From positions 1-14,047 of the forward strand of contig DNTA01000079.1 in NCBI GenBank assembly GCA_003500135.1: a stretch of 14,047 bases of DNA. The letters are read 5' to 3'. The position numbers and the translations under genes are program-made. This document shows positions 8,408-14,047 of this stretch, piece after piece. The notes below the pieces were generated by a model. It was given only the letters and a program-made list of their open reading frames with translations. It was not told the origin of the DNA and did no database searches. The stretch is from Cytophagales bacterium. Lineage in GTDB: Bacteria; Bacteroidota; Bacteroidia; Cytophagales; Cyclobacteriaceae. Within the stretch, counting starts at the first letter, position 1; each line of letters begins with the position of its first letter.

Positions 8408-8489
8408 AGTGGTGATAAGAAAGCCAGGCATATTTTCACAACTTTCTGTGTTGGATTTTGGTTGGTGAACTTTATAAACCGCTCACTAC

Positions 8490-9701
8490 ATGAAAACTTA
8501 CCTCATACCGACATTTAGAAGGAGGACAGCATTCCTTTTCTGCCTTTTACTCCTTCCATTTACTTCTTTACTTGCCCAAACGCTTCAAGGCACTCTTGTG
8601 GATAGCCTTACCGGAGAGCCTGTTGGGTTTGCGCACATCTATTCCAAATCACGTGATTTTGGTACTATTAGCAATGAACAGGGCAAATTTGAGTTGAAGC
8701 CTTATGCCCAATCAGATTCATTCTATATTTCACATGTGAACTACCAACCGGTATTTATTACGGCAGCGCCTGGAGATAGTGTGACGATCGCGTTAAAACC
8801 GGATGTCCGCATATTGGACGCTGTGGTTATCGACCAGGAAGCCATAGAAATAGCCACTGATGTATATGAGCAGCTTAAAAATGCACCCTTATTTTACGGG
8901 AAATCGTTTTACCGACAGATCACGATAGTAGATGAAGACCCAATTGAATTTGCGGAGGTATTTTATGATATTTCTTATAAAACCACCGGCATACAGGAAG
9001 TAAAAATTGACCAGGCACGTTTTGCCCGAAAACGAGACAAATTGTTTCAATTCGTAAATTTTTCCTATTTCACGAATGCAATGACTTTGATATCGGATTC
9101 GCTTTCATTGATCAAAATTCCTTTTTCTAAAGTCTTTGATGATTATATCTACAGCATTACAGAAAAATATATTAAAGATGGCGACACCTACGTACGGGTG
9201 AAGTGCACACCCCCAAAAATCACTATACCTTCCGATACGGCCGACTTATACGTAGGGAGCGGGTTTTTGTACAACCTAACCGACCGTGGATTAATGGAAT
9301 GGCACTACCATATCAAGCATGGATTCGGGGCCGATCAATTCGAAAATGATACCTACAAGGCCTATAACCCGGAGCATTTCTTTTACTTCAATTTCACAAC
9401 GATCGGTGGAAAAACATTTCTGGACCATATCAGAATCGAATACTACTTCGACTTTGGGAACAATGACGAAACATCCAGGGTAAAAGTAGTTTCCAATGCT
9501 ATCATTTATGAAAAAAATGCCAAACCACACAAAAAGCTCTACGAACCCGGGTTGGAAAATTCGAATATCAAACACATCAGAAAGGCCAAATACCGGCCCC
9601 GCTTCTGGCGTGAAAATCCTGTAATTACCCTGACCCCGAAAGAAGCCGCCACTATCGCTACTTTCGAAAAAGAGAACGCTTTCGGCAGCTACTTCAAATA
9701 A
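8490..9701 (+). CDS. exported protein with carboxypeptidase-like regulatory domain
   Basis: A 403-residue protein. The N-terminus has a basic stretch (FRRR) and a hydrophobic core ending LLPFTSLLAQ, a signal peptide cut near residue 29-30. Residues 31-105 form a carboxypeptidase-D-regulatory-like beta-sandwich: LQGTLVDSLTGEPVGFAHIY, GTISNEQGKFEL, YISHVNYQP. In Bacteroidota this domain commonly precedes SusC/TonB-dependent receptors; the strand ILDAVVIDQ at about 108-116 even recalls the pre-plug segment. However, no plug or beta-barrel follows. The remaining 290 residues are an unrecognised, aromatic-rich, mostly beta region (for example LMEWHYHIKHGF, EHFFYFNFTTIGGKTFLDHI), and a short basic segment follows near 360-375. 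There is no T9SS tail. It probably sits in the periplasm or outer membrane. The spacing to dnaG is 54 nt, and dnaG seems to have its own promoter. Specific role unknown. Confidence 0.87.
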   Translation: MKTYLIPTFRRRTAFLFCLLLLPFTSLLAQTLQGTLVDSLTGEPVGFAHIYSKSRDFGTISNEQGKFELKPYAQSDSFYISHVNYQPVFITAAPGDSVTIALKPDVRILDAVVIDQEAIEIATDVYEQLKNAPLFYGKSFYRQITIVDEDPIEFAEVFYDISYKTTGIQEVKIDQARFARKRDKLFQFVNFSYFTNAMTLISDSLSLIKIPFSKVFDDYIYSITEKYIKDGDTYVRVKCTPPKITIPSDTADLYVGSGFLYNLTDRGLMEWHYHIKHGFGADQFENDTYKAYNPEHFFYFNFTTIGGKTFLDHIRIEYYFDFGNNDETSRVKVVSNAIIYEKNAKPHKKLYEPGLENSNIKHIRKAKYRPRFWRENPVITLTPKEAATIATFEKENAFGSYFK

Positions 9702-9743
9702 TCATTCATTCCGTATGCCCGATAATTCTTTCGCAATAATCCT

Positions 9744-9751
9744 TAATTTTG
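9744..9751 (+). promoter_or_regulatory. -7 element of dnaG, possibly leaderless
   Basis: TAATTTTG matches the -7 consensus TAnnTTTG. It ends only 4 nt before the dnaG ATG at 9756, so the transcription start would fall at or within a few bases of the start codon. No exact TTTG lies at the -33 spacing; the nearest T-rich stretch is ATTCTTTC at about 9725-9732, which is too close. Confidence 0.5.
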
Positions 9752-9755
9752 CATC

Positions 9756-11678
9756 ATGCGCCTAAGCAACAAAACGATTGAGGAAGTAAAGAACCGGATT
9801 GACATTGTCGATGTGATCGGGGATTTTGTACAGCTCAAAAAAGCCGGGAGGAATTTCCGTGCCCTTTCCCCCTTTACCAACGAAAAGACGCCTTCCTTTT
9901 TCGTAGTGCCCCATAAAGAGATCTATAAGGATTTCAGCTCGGGAAAAGCCGGTGATGCCATCCATTTTGTGATGGAGTACGATGGACTGAGCTACCCCGA
10001 TGCGATCGTTTACCTGGCCAAAAAGTATGGCATTGAAGTGGAGCAGGAAGAGCAGACGGATGAACAGATGGAAGCTCAAAATGAGCGGGAGAGCCTGTTT
10101 ATCATCAGTAACTTTGCTAAAGACCACTTTGTACACAACCTGTGGGAAACAGAGGAAGGCCGGTCGATAGGGCTGAGCTATTTTCACGAAAGGGGTTTTA
10201 AAGACGATACCATAAAAAAATTCGAGCTGGGCTATAGCCTCGACGAATGGCACAATCTGGAGGAGACAGCCGGTAAAAAAGGTTACAACACCGGGCTGCT
10301 CGAAAAAACCGGTCTGGTAGTCGTAAAAGACGACAAACACTACGACCGCTTCCGGGGCCGTGTGATGTTCCCTATCCACAATGCTACCGGAAAGGCCATT
10401 GCTTTTGGCGCCCGCATATTGACGAAGGACAAAAAACAGCCTAAATACCTCAACTCGCCCGAAACGGACATCTACCACAAAAGTGATGTGCTGTACGGGC
10501 TGTTTCAGGCGAAGCGGGCCATCCGGCAGGAAGACAACTGCTACCTGGTGGAAGGCTACACGGATGTGATCAGCATGCACCAGGCGGGCATCGAAAACGT
10601 GGTTTCTTCGTCGGGAACCGCACTTACCGAAAACCAGATCCGCCTCATCCGACGTCATACCGAAAACATCACCGTACTGTTCGATGGTGATGAAGCGGGG
10701 ATCAGGGCCTCCATGCGCGGCATCGATATGATCCTGAAAGAAGGCATGAAGGTGCGCTGCGTGGTGTTTCCCGAAGGTGAAGACCCTGATAGCTATGCCC
10801 GAAAACTGGGCGCTATGAACTACAGGGCCTACCTGGAAGAAGAGCGTCAGGACTTCATCACTTTCAAGGCCAGGCTTTTGCTGAAAGGCACCCAGAACGA
10901 CCCCATTAAAAAGGCCGATACGATCGTGAGTATTGTGCAAAGCATTTCTATCGTGCCCGATCCGGTGGCGCGTTCGGTGTACCTGAAGGAGACGAGCAAT
11001 ATTCTCGACATCGAAGAGTCAGTGCTGATTGCCGAACTGAACAAAATACTGATCCAAAAGCGACACGAAGACCGCCGCGATGCCCAGCACAAAGAAAAGC
11101 AGGCGCCCGATACCGGGGAACTGGTAGAACAGGTAAAAGAAAGCGTAAGGGAACAAAAGGTTGATCCGGTGTTTGTGCAGGAACAAGAGTGCATCAGGCT
11201 GCTTGTGAATTACGGCTTTAACGAAGTAGAGGAAGAATATAAACTCTATGACCACTATCTAGAAGAATTGGAGGGCATCGAATTCCAGACACCGGTTTTT
11301 CAGGAAATCCTCGAGCTTTTCAGACAAAAAATTGAGTCAGGCAACATTCCTGATCCGGACGACTTTTTTAAGGATAGTCCTGAACACATAAAAAAGACCC
11401 TGATCCACCTGGTGAGTGAACAACACGAAGTAAGTGAAAACTGGCAGCGATACCATATTTACATTCCCAAAGAAGAAGAATTGATCACCAACGCAGTATA
11501 TGCCAATTTACTGCGACTGAAATTCAGGAAAATACGAACCCTGCTAGAGAAAAACCGGGACTCCATAAAGGAAGCGCAGGAAGAAGAAAAGCTTACCGAG
11601 CTGATGCGGATTAACATGGAGCTGAAAAAAGCCGAAATGGAGTATGCCAAACCGCTGGGTATCGTGATTAGTTCATGA
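9756..11678 (+). CDS. dnaG: DNA primase, zinc-ligand-free form
   Basis: DnaG makes RNA primers at the replication fork. The length, 640 residues, is normal for the family. The N-terminal domain (about 1-95) keeps the CHC2-type fold (LSPFTNEKTPSFFV, EIYKDFSSGKAGDAIHFVMEYDG). The four zinc ligands are replaced: aligned to the C-H-C-C positions are Ser38, Thr41, Asp59 and Ser62, so no zinc site should form. The catalytic core is intact. RFRGRVMFPIHN lies at about 198-209, the TOPRIM glutamate in LVEGYTDVI (Glu266), the metal-binding FDGDEAG (309-315, Asp310 and Asp312), and GEDPDSYA at 341-348. The C-terminal region from about 450 should bind the replicative helicase DnaB. It is rich in E, K and Q and probably helical. 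The start fits the family alignment and follows a -7 box almost directly. The stop codon (11676-11678) lies inside the first copies of a GTTCA-type repeat. Confidence 0.96.
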   Translation: MRLSNKTIEEVKNRIDIVDVIGDFVQLKKAGRNFRALSPFTNEKTPSFFVVPHKEIYKDFSSGKAGDAIHFVMEYDGLSYPDAIVYLAKKYGIEVEQEEQTDEQMEAQNERESLFIISNFAKDHFVHNLWETEEGRSIGLSYFHERGFKDDTIKKFELGYSLDEWHNLEETAGKKGYNTGLLEKTGLVVVKDDKHYDRFRGRVMFPIHNATGKAIAFGARILTKDKKQPKYLNSPETDIYHKSDVLYGLFQAKRAIRQEDNCYLVEGYTDVISMHQAGIENVVSSSGTALTENQIRLIRRHTENITVLFDGDEAGIRASMRGIDMILKEGMKVRCVVFPEGEDPDSYARKLGAMNYRAYLEEERQDFITFKARLLLKGTQNDPIKKADTIVSIVQSISIVPDPVARSVYLKETSNILDIEESVLIAELNKILIQKRHEDRRDAQHKEKQAPDTGELVEQVKESVREQKVDPVFVQEQECIRLLVNYGFNEVEEEYKLYDHYLEELEGIEFQTPVFQEILELFRQKIESGNIPDPDDFFKDSPEHIKKTLIHLVSEQHEVSENWQRYHIYIPKEEELITNAVYANLLRLKFRKIRTLLEKNRDSIKEAQEEEKLTELMRINMELKKAEMEYAKPLGIVISS

Positions 11679-11725
11679 GTTCAGGGGTAGAATTAGTTCA
11701 GGGTTCAGAAGTTCAGTAGTTCAGG
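11671..11725 (+). repeat. GTTCAGG-type heptamer cluster, left edge of repeat region
   Basis: Six copies of GTTCA begin at 11671, 11679, 11696, 11703, 11711 and 11719, several extended to GTTCAGG or GTTCAGGGG, with spacings of 7, 8 or 17 nt. The first copy overlaps the final codons and stop of dnaG (AGTTCATGAGTTCAGG). The same heptamer returns at 11937-11957, and in inverted form at 12494-12549. Confidence 0.85.
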
Positions 11726-11753
11726 GGTGGGTTGATGGTTGAAAGAACTTCTT

Positions 11754-11781
11754 GCTCGAAGCTCGAAGCTGGAGGCTGGAA
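11754..11781 (+). repeat. four tandem GCTCGAA/GCTGGAA heptamers
   Basis: Exact 7-nt phasing: GCTCGAA, GCTCGAA, GCTGGAG, GCTGGAA. A near-identical run recurs at 11901-11928. The units contain the palindromes TCGA and, across junctions, AGCT in some copies. Confidence 0.9.
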
Positions 11782-11790
11782 GGGTTGATA

Positions 11791-11819
11791 GTTTAACAGT
11801 TTAAAGTTTAAGGTTTAAA
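11791..11819 (+). repeat. four GTTTAAA-type heptamers
   Basis: Units are GTTTAAC (11791-11797), one extra A, then GTTTAAA, GTTTAAG and GTTTAAA in 7-nt phase up to 11819. TTTAAA is palindromic, so either strand can be read as the repeat. Confidence 0.9.
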
Positions 11820-11900
11820 GATGACTATCCCTAAATAGCGTTGACCAGTTTCTTCAATCTCCTTGTATTGCTCTGTTACTCTTTGTATTATGGTTTGTTA

Positions 11901-11928
11901 GCTCGAAGCTCGAGGCTCGAAGCTGGAA
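11901..11928 (+). repeat. second four-unit GCTCGAA/GCTGGAA run
   Basis: Units are GCTCGAA, GCTCGAG, GCTCGAA and GCTGGAA in exact 7-nt phase. Together with 11754-11781 this makes two four-unit runs of the same family 147 nt apart (start to start), itself a multiple of 7. Confidence 0.9.
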
Positions 11929-11936
11929 GCTATTTA

Positions 11937-11994
11937 GTTCAGGTTTCAGGGTTCAGGGTAAGGTAGTTTAAAGTTTCAGGTTTAAAGGCTTCAG
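11937..11994 (+). repeat. mixed heptamer run (GTTCAGG and GTTTAAA types interleaved)
   Basis: GTTCAGG, TTTCAGG and GTTCAGG run in phase from 11937 to 11957. Then GTTTAAA (11966), GTTTCAG (11973) and GTTTAAA (11980) follow in phase, with GCTTCAG at 11988. GTTTCAG and GCTTCAG are intermediates between the separate heptamer types. Confidence 0.85.
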
Positions 11995-12018
11995 GGCACT
12001 TCAAACGACACCGGGAGT

Positions 12019-12248
12019 GTAAAAATGCGAGCCGGTTTGTAAAAAACGAAGACGCAATTGTAACCAACGAAGACGGGTTGACAAAAAACGCGACCCGAAT
12101 TGTAAAAAATCAAGACGCGTTTGTAAAAAATGAAGACCGAATTGTAAAAAACAAAGACGGAATTGTAACCAACGAAGATGCGTTTGTAACCAACGAAGAC
12201 GGAATTGTAAAAAATCAAGACGCGTTTATAACCAACGAAGAAAGCATT
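12019..12248 (+). repeat. tandem array of 21-bp units (ten of 21 bp plus one of 20 bp)
   Basis: Units begin at 12019 (20 bp, one base lost), then at 12039, 12060, 12081, 12102, 12123, 12144, 12165, 12186, 12207 and 12228. The general form is GTA-AAA/ACC-AAY-VAA-GAY followed by GCGTTT or GGAATT-like ends. The units at 12102 and 12207 are identical. The two endings largely alternate, giving a 42-bp higher-order period in the later part. Read on the plus strand in the phase of the units, it would give heptapeptides such as DGIVTNE and DAFVKNE, but the frame (open 11967-12299) has no ATG. It is therefore annotated as a repeat, not a gene. Confidence 0.92.
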
Positions 12249-12299
12249 GTACTTTTTTTAGATGTCACAGCAATAAAACCAGGGGAAAACCACTTTTAA

Positions 12300-12480
12300 C
12301 CGGCAATTTATTGATCCGCTACAGTCGTATTCTGCTCCAAACCACCCTGCCCATAGCTCAAGCGCCAGCAATCCTGCGACTATATATGGTTTGATGTTCC
12401 AAAGTTAAAGCGTTGGGCTTTATGCTCCGGATAATTGCGCCATGAACCATAAGCAATGAAACCACAAAACCTTGTCCCTT
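12300..12480. other. unassigned non-coding segment between repeat arrays
   Basis: This is non-repetitive sequence of mixed composition. A minus-strand frame of about 49 codons is open from about 12407 to 12258, but it lacks a start codon and any recognised family. I see no transposase, tRNA or convincing hairpin terminator. It could be the core of a dispersed element bounded by the heptamers; only a genome-wide search would tell. Confidence 0.4.
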
Positions 12481-12493
12481 TAAACTATCTAAA

Positions 12494-12549
12494 CCCTGAA
12501 CCCTGAACTCAGAACCCTGAACCCTGAACCCTGAACCCTGAACCCTGAA
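12494..12549 (-). repeat. eight-unit (CCCTGAA) heptamer tract, inverted relative to left side
   Basis: There are eight 7-nt units in perfect phase: seven are CCCTGAA and the third is CTCAGAA. On the minus strand it reads (TTCAGGG)n, the same repeat that appears in plus orientation at 11671-11725 and 11937-11957. A TTTAAAC (12479-12485), the reverse of the GTTTAAA heptamer, lies just before it. The tract ends 10 nt from the oxidoreductase stop codon. Confidence 0.93.
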
Positions 12550-12559
12550 CTAAAGTTAT

Positions 12560-13546
12560 TTACTCAAAAGGATACTTCACCCCGATCAACTCGCGGATCT
12601 TGTCCATCGTTTCCACACTTTTCCGGCTCCAGCTAAAGGGCGCCACCGGGCTTTCCTTTTTGCCTTCCAGCAGCCATTGGGTCATGGCGTTGGTTTCATA
12701 GTCATATCCGGTCGACAGGCGATCGTCCTCGACAATATCTTCAATGCCACTATCTTTCATCAGCACAGCCTTGTGCGGATGCCAGAAATTGCCGTGGATC
12801 TTTACATAGCCATCGTCGCCATATACATAAGCTGCATTTTCCATCTGAAAGCGGAACGATGCGGTCAGGTTGGCGATAATATCGTCATCATAGGTCAGCA
12901 CCATGCCCAGCGTCTGATCCACGCTGGTATCTGCTTTTATGGCGGAAGCTTTGATATCTGCAATTTCACCCGGTGCAAAATAGTGGGCCATGGCCAATGG
13001 GTAAATCCCGATATCCAGAAGGGCGCCTCCCGCCAATGCCGGGTTGTATAAGCGGTCTTTTGGGTTTTCGGGGGTCTTAAAACCAAAATCGGCCTGGATC
13101 ATTTTAATATTTCCTATCCTTCCGTCATCGACCCACTTTTTGGCCTGCCGTACTACCGGCATGAAGTAGGTCCATATGGCCTCCATTAAAAATATACCGG
13201 ATTTTTCCGCCGTATCCAGTAAACTTTCCAGTTGTGCGGCATTTACGGCCATGGGTTTTTCGCACAGCACCGCCTTTCCTTTTTCCAGGCACATTTTGCT
13301 CAGCTCAACATGGGTGTCGTGAGGCGTGGCCACATACACGGCATCCACATCCGGATCTTCCGCCAGCGCCTCATAGCTGCCATACGCCCTTTCGATATGA
13401 AAATCGTTGGCAAAATGTTGGGCTTTATCCTGTGAGCGGCTGGCCACGGCAAGCAAAGTGCCATTTTCGACAAACCGGAAATCTTCTGCGAATTTACGTG
13501 CAATGCCACCGGTAGCAATGATGCCCCAATTGATTTGAGTTTTCAT
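12560..13546 (-). CDS. Gfo/Idh/MocA-family NAD(P)-dependent oxidoreductase
   Basis: A 328-residue cytoplasmic dehydrogenase. The Rossmann fold starts with WGIIATGGIARKF at residues 7-19, where the glycines bind the cofactor. VYVATPHDTHVE at about 70-81 and the catalytic-lysine motif CEKPMAV at 95-101 (Lys97) follow. The C-terminal alpha/beta domain contains EAIWTYFMP at 122-130 and GGALLDIGIYPL at 173-184. In the latter, Tyr182 stands where many family members have His. This Lys/Tyr pair and the EAxWTxFxP motif resemble the dimeric dihydrodiol dehydrogenase (trans-1,2-dihydrodiol/D-xylose dehydrogenase) subgroup. The natural substrate is therefore probably a sugar or sugar-like polyol, but it cannot be read from sequence. 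The ATG at 13546 fits the family. It is convergent with dnaG across the repeat region and divergent from the lipoprotein gene, so it is probably transcribed alone. I see no clear -7 box upstream. Confidence 0.93.
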   Translation of the reverse strand: MKTQINWGIIATGGIARKFAEDFRFVENGTLLAVASRSQDKAQHFANDFHIERAYGSYEALAEDPDVDAVYVATPHDTHVELSKMCLEKGKAVLCEKPMAVNAAQLESLLDTAEKSGIFLMEAIWTYFMPVVRQAKKWVDDGRIGNIKMIQADFGFKTPENPKDRLYNPALAGGALLDIGIYPLAMAHYFAPGEIADIKASAIKADTSVDQTLGMVLTYDDDIIANLTASFRFQMENAAYVYGDDGYVKIHGNFWHPHKAVLMKDSGIEDIVEDDRLSTGYDYETNAMTQWLLEGKKESPVAPFSWSRKSVETMDKIRELIGVKYPFE

Positions 13547-13696
13547 ATTGGTAATTGTTTTGTGAAAGCAAGTTACAATATCATCACCTAACCTACCAGT
13601 TCAACGCTTTCTTTTGCTCCGATGATCGCCGGTTACCTTTCCTGCCCCACCATTTTTTACTGCCTGCATTTTTACCTAAATTCAACGCAAAAAGAT

Positions 13697-14047
13697 ATGC
13701 GCACTATACCCGTATTACTATTGATCGCCATTATTTCTTTTTATGCCTGCCAGCCCACGAGCGACAAAGGGCATCATCACAACCTTTATGAAAGCGTGTT
13801 CAACCCTCCGGCCGAAGGCTTTAACCTGGAAGCTTCCGACAGCATCGCCATAGCGCTGGCCGACAGTGTGATGCAGGCTTCGGGCGGCAGAAAAGCCTGG
13901 GACGACACGCATTATGTGAGCTGGAATTTCTTTGGCTTCCGCACCTTGCTGTGGGACAAATACACCAACTGGGTGCGCCTCGACTTCCCTTCCGACAGCC
14001 TAGTGGCGCTGGTACAAATCGACTCGCTGGATGGCAAAGTGATGAAA
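13697..14047 (+). CDS. putative lipoprotein, C-terminus cut by window edge
   Basis: The frame from the ATG at 13697 stays open for 117 codons to the window end. The N-terminus (MRTIPVLLLIAIISFYACQ) is a lipoprotein signal peptide with the lipidated Cys at residue 18; the lipobox FYAC is slightly atypical at -3. The next residues (QPTSDKGHHHN) form a flexible linker with three His. From about residue 45 the text SIAIALADSVMQASGGRKAW and then DDTHYVSWNFFGFRTLLWDK resembles the start of Bacteroidota envelope proteins with a LolA/LppX-like beta half-barrel (GGxxxW followed by alternating aromatic strands). This is a pattern-based guess. No known family is firmly recognised, and the gene is divergent from the oxidoreductase with a 150-nt gap. 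No consensus TAnnTTTG is seen upstream. Confidence 0.8.
   Translation, partial: MRTIPVLLLIAIISFYACQPTSDKGHHHNLYESVFNPPAEGFNLEASDSIAIALADSVMQASGGRKAWDDTHYVSWNFFGFRTLLWDKYTNWVRLDFPSDSLVALVQIDSLDGKVMK

Larger units (their letters stand above)
11679..12559. other. gene-free convergent intergenic region made of tandem repeats
   Basis: This 881-bp stretch lies between the stops of dnaG (plus) and the oxidoreductase (minus). No reading frame in it has a credible start, length or family motif. The contents, in order, are the GTTCAGG cluster, a GCTCGAA run, a GTTTAAA run, unique AT-rich sequence (11821-11900), a second GCTCGAA run, a mixed heptamer run, the 21-bp array, an unassigned segment (12300-12480), and the inverted CCCTGAA tract. 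Copies of one heptamer in opposite orientation mark both ends. Confidence 0.8.

Noticed and set aside
9762..10940. 392-codon open frame antisense to dnaG
   Set aside because: It lies wholly opposite a well-supported primase gene. Its translation shows no family motif, and long antisense frames are expected from the codon usage of such genes.
12019..12248. CRISPR array
   Set aside because: The 21-bp units are directly abutting and themselves variable. There are no unique spacers between constant repeats and no cas genes nearby.
12078..12299. Possible 73-residue protein made of heptapeptide repeats (DGIVTNE-like)
   Set aside because: The only start is a TTG inside the array. The frame has no ATG upstream to its preceding stop, the first unit carries a one-base loss, and no ribosome-binding context or family match is seen. 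The 21-bp periodicity alone keeps the frame open on both strands (12218-11991 minus is equally open).
11679..12559. Insertion sequence or transposon
   Set aside because: No transposase frame, target-site duplication or IS-like terminal repeats can be shown. The inverted heptamers are noted as a possible boundary but do not prove mobility.

Overview
This window comes from a member of the Bacteroidota, most likely the Cytophagales or a close relative. The evidence is two secreted proteins with type IX secretion (T9SS) C-terminal sorting domains, promoter elements of the Bacteroidota form TTTG...TAnnTTTG, a primase whose zinc-ligand positions are all substituted (a state I recall from Bacteroidota relatives), and an Mrp/NifU pair. 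No rRNA, tRNA, CRISPR array or recognisable transposase is visible. The assignment is read from the sequence only.

The left half (1-7541) is all on the minus strand. Reading in the direction of transcription, one block is mrp (7541-6450), a NifU-type scaffold (6428-6153) and a secreted M43 metalloprotease with a T9SS tail (6139-3959), spaced by only 21 and 13 nt. After a 163-nt gap comes a second block: ddl (3795-2725), a membrane-anchored protein with three PASTA domains (2710-1814), and a large T9SS-exported protein that leaves the window at its C-terminus. The last gene appears to start at a TTG overlapping the PASTA stop codon. The first block begins with Fe-S cluster carriers and ends with an exported protease. 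The second joins peptidoglycan precursor synthesis to a probable peptidoglycan-sensing protein and a surface protein.

The middle (7698-11678) is on the plus strand. A textbook Bacteroidota promoter drives an uncharacterised exported protein (7760-8407). It is followed by an exported protein with a carboxypeptidase-like regulatory domain (8490-9701) and by dnaG (9756-11678). DnaG keeps its TOPRIM catalytic motifs but has replaced all four zinc ligands of the N-terminal domain. Its -7 box lies so close to the ATG that the message may be nearly leaderless.

The most unusual part is the 881-bp gap between the convergent genes dnaG and the oxidoreductase (11679-12559). It holds no convincing gene. 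It is packed with heptanucleotide tandem repeats (GTTCAGG, GCTCGAA/GCTGGAA and GTTTAAA types, which intermix in 7-nt register), an array of eleven 21-bp units (12019-12248), and an inverted (CCCTGAA)n tract at the far end. The gap is therefore bounded by inverted copies of the same heptamer and looks like a composite repeat element between two gene ends.

The right end holds a Gfo/Idh/MocA-family oxidoreductase on the minus strand (13546-12560) and the start of a divergent lipoprotein gene (13697 onward), which is cut by the window edge.
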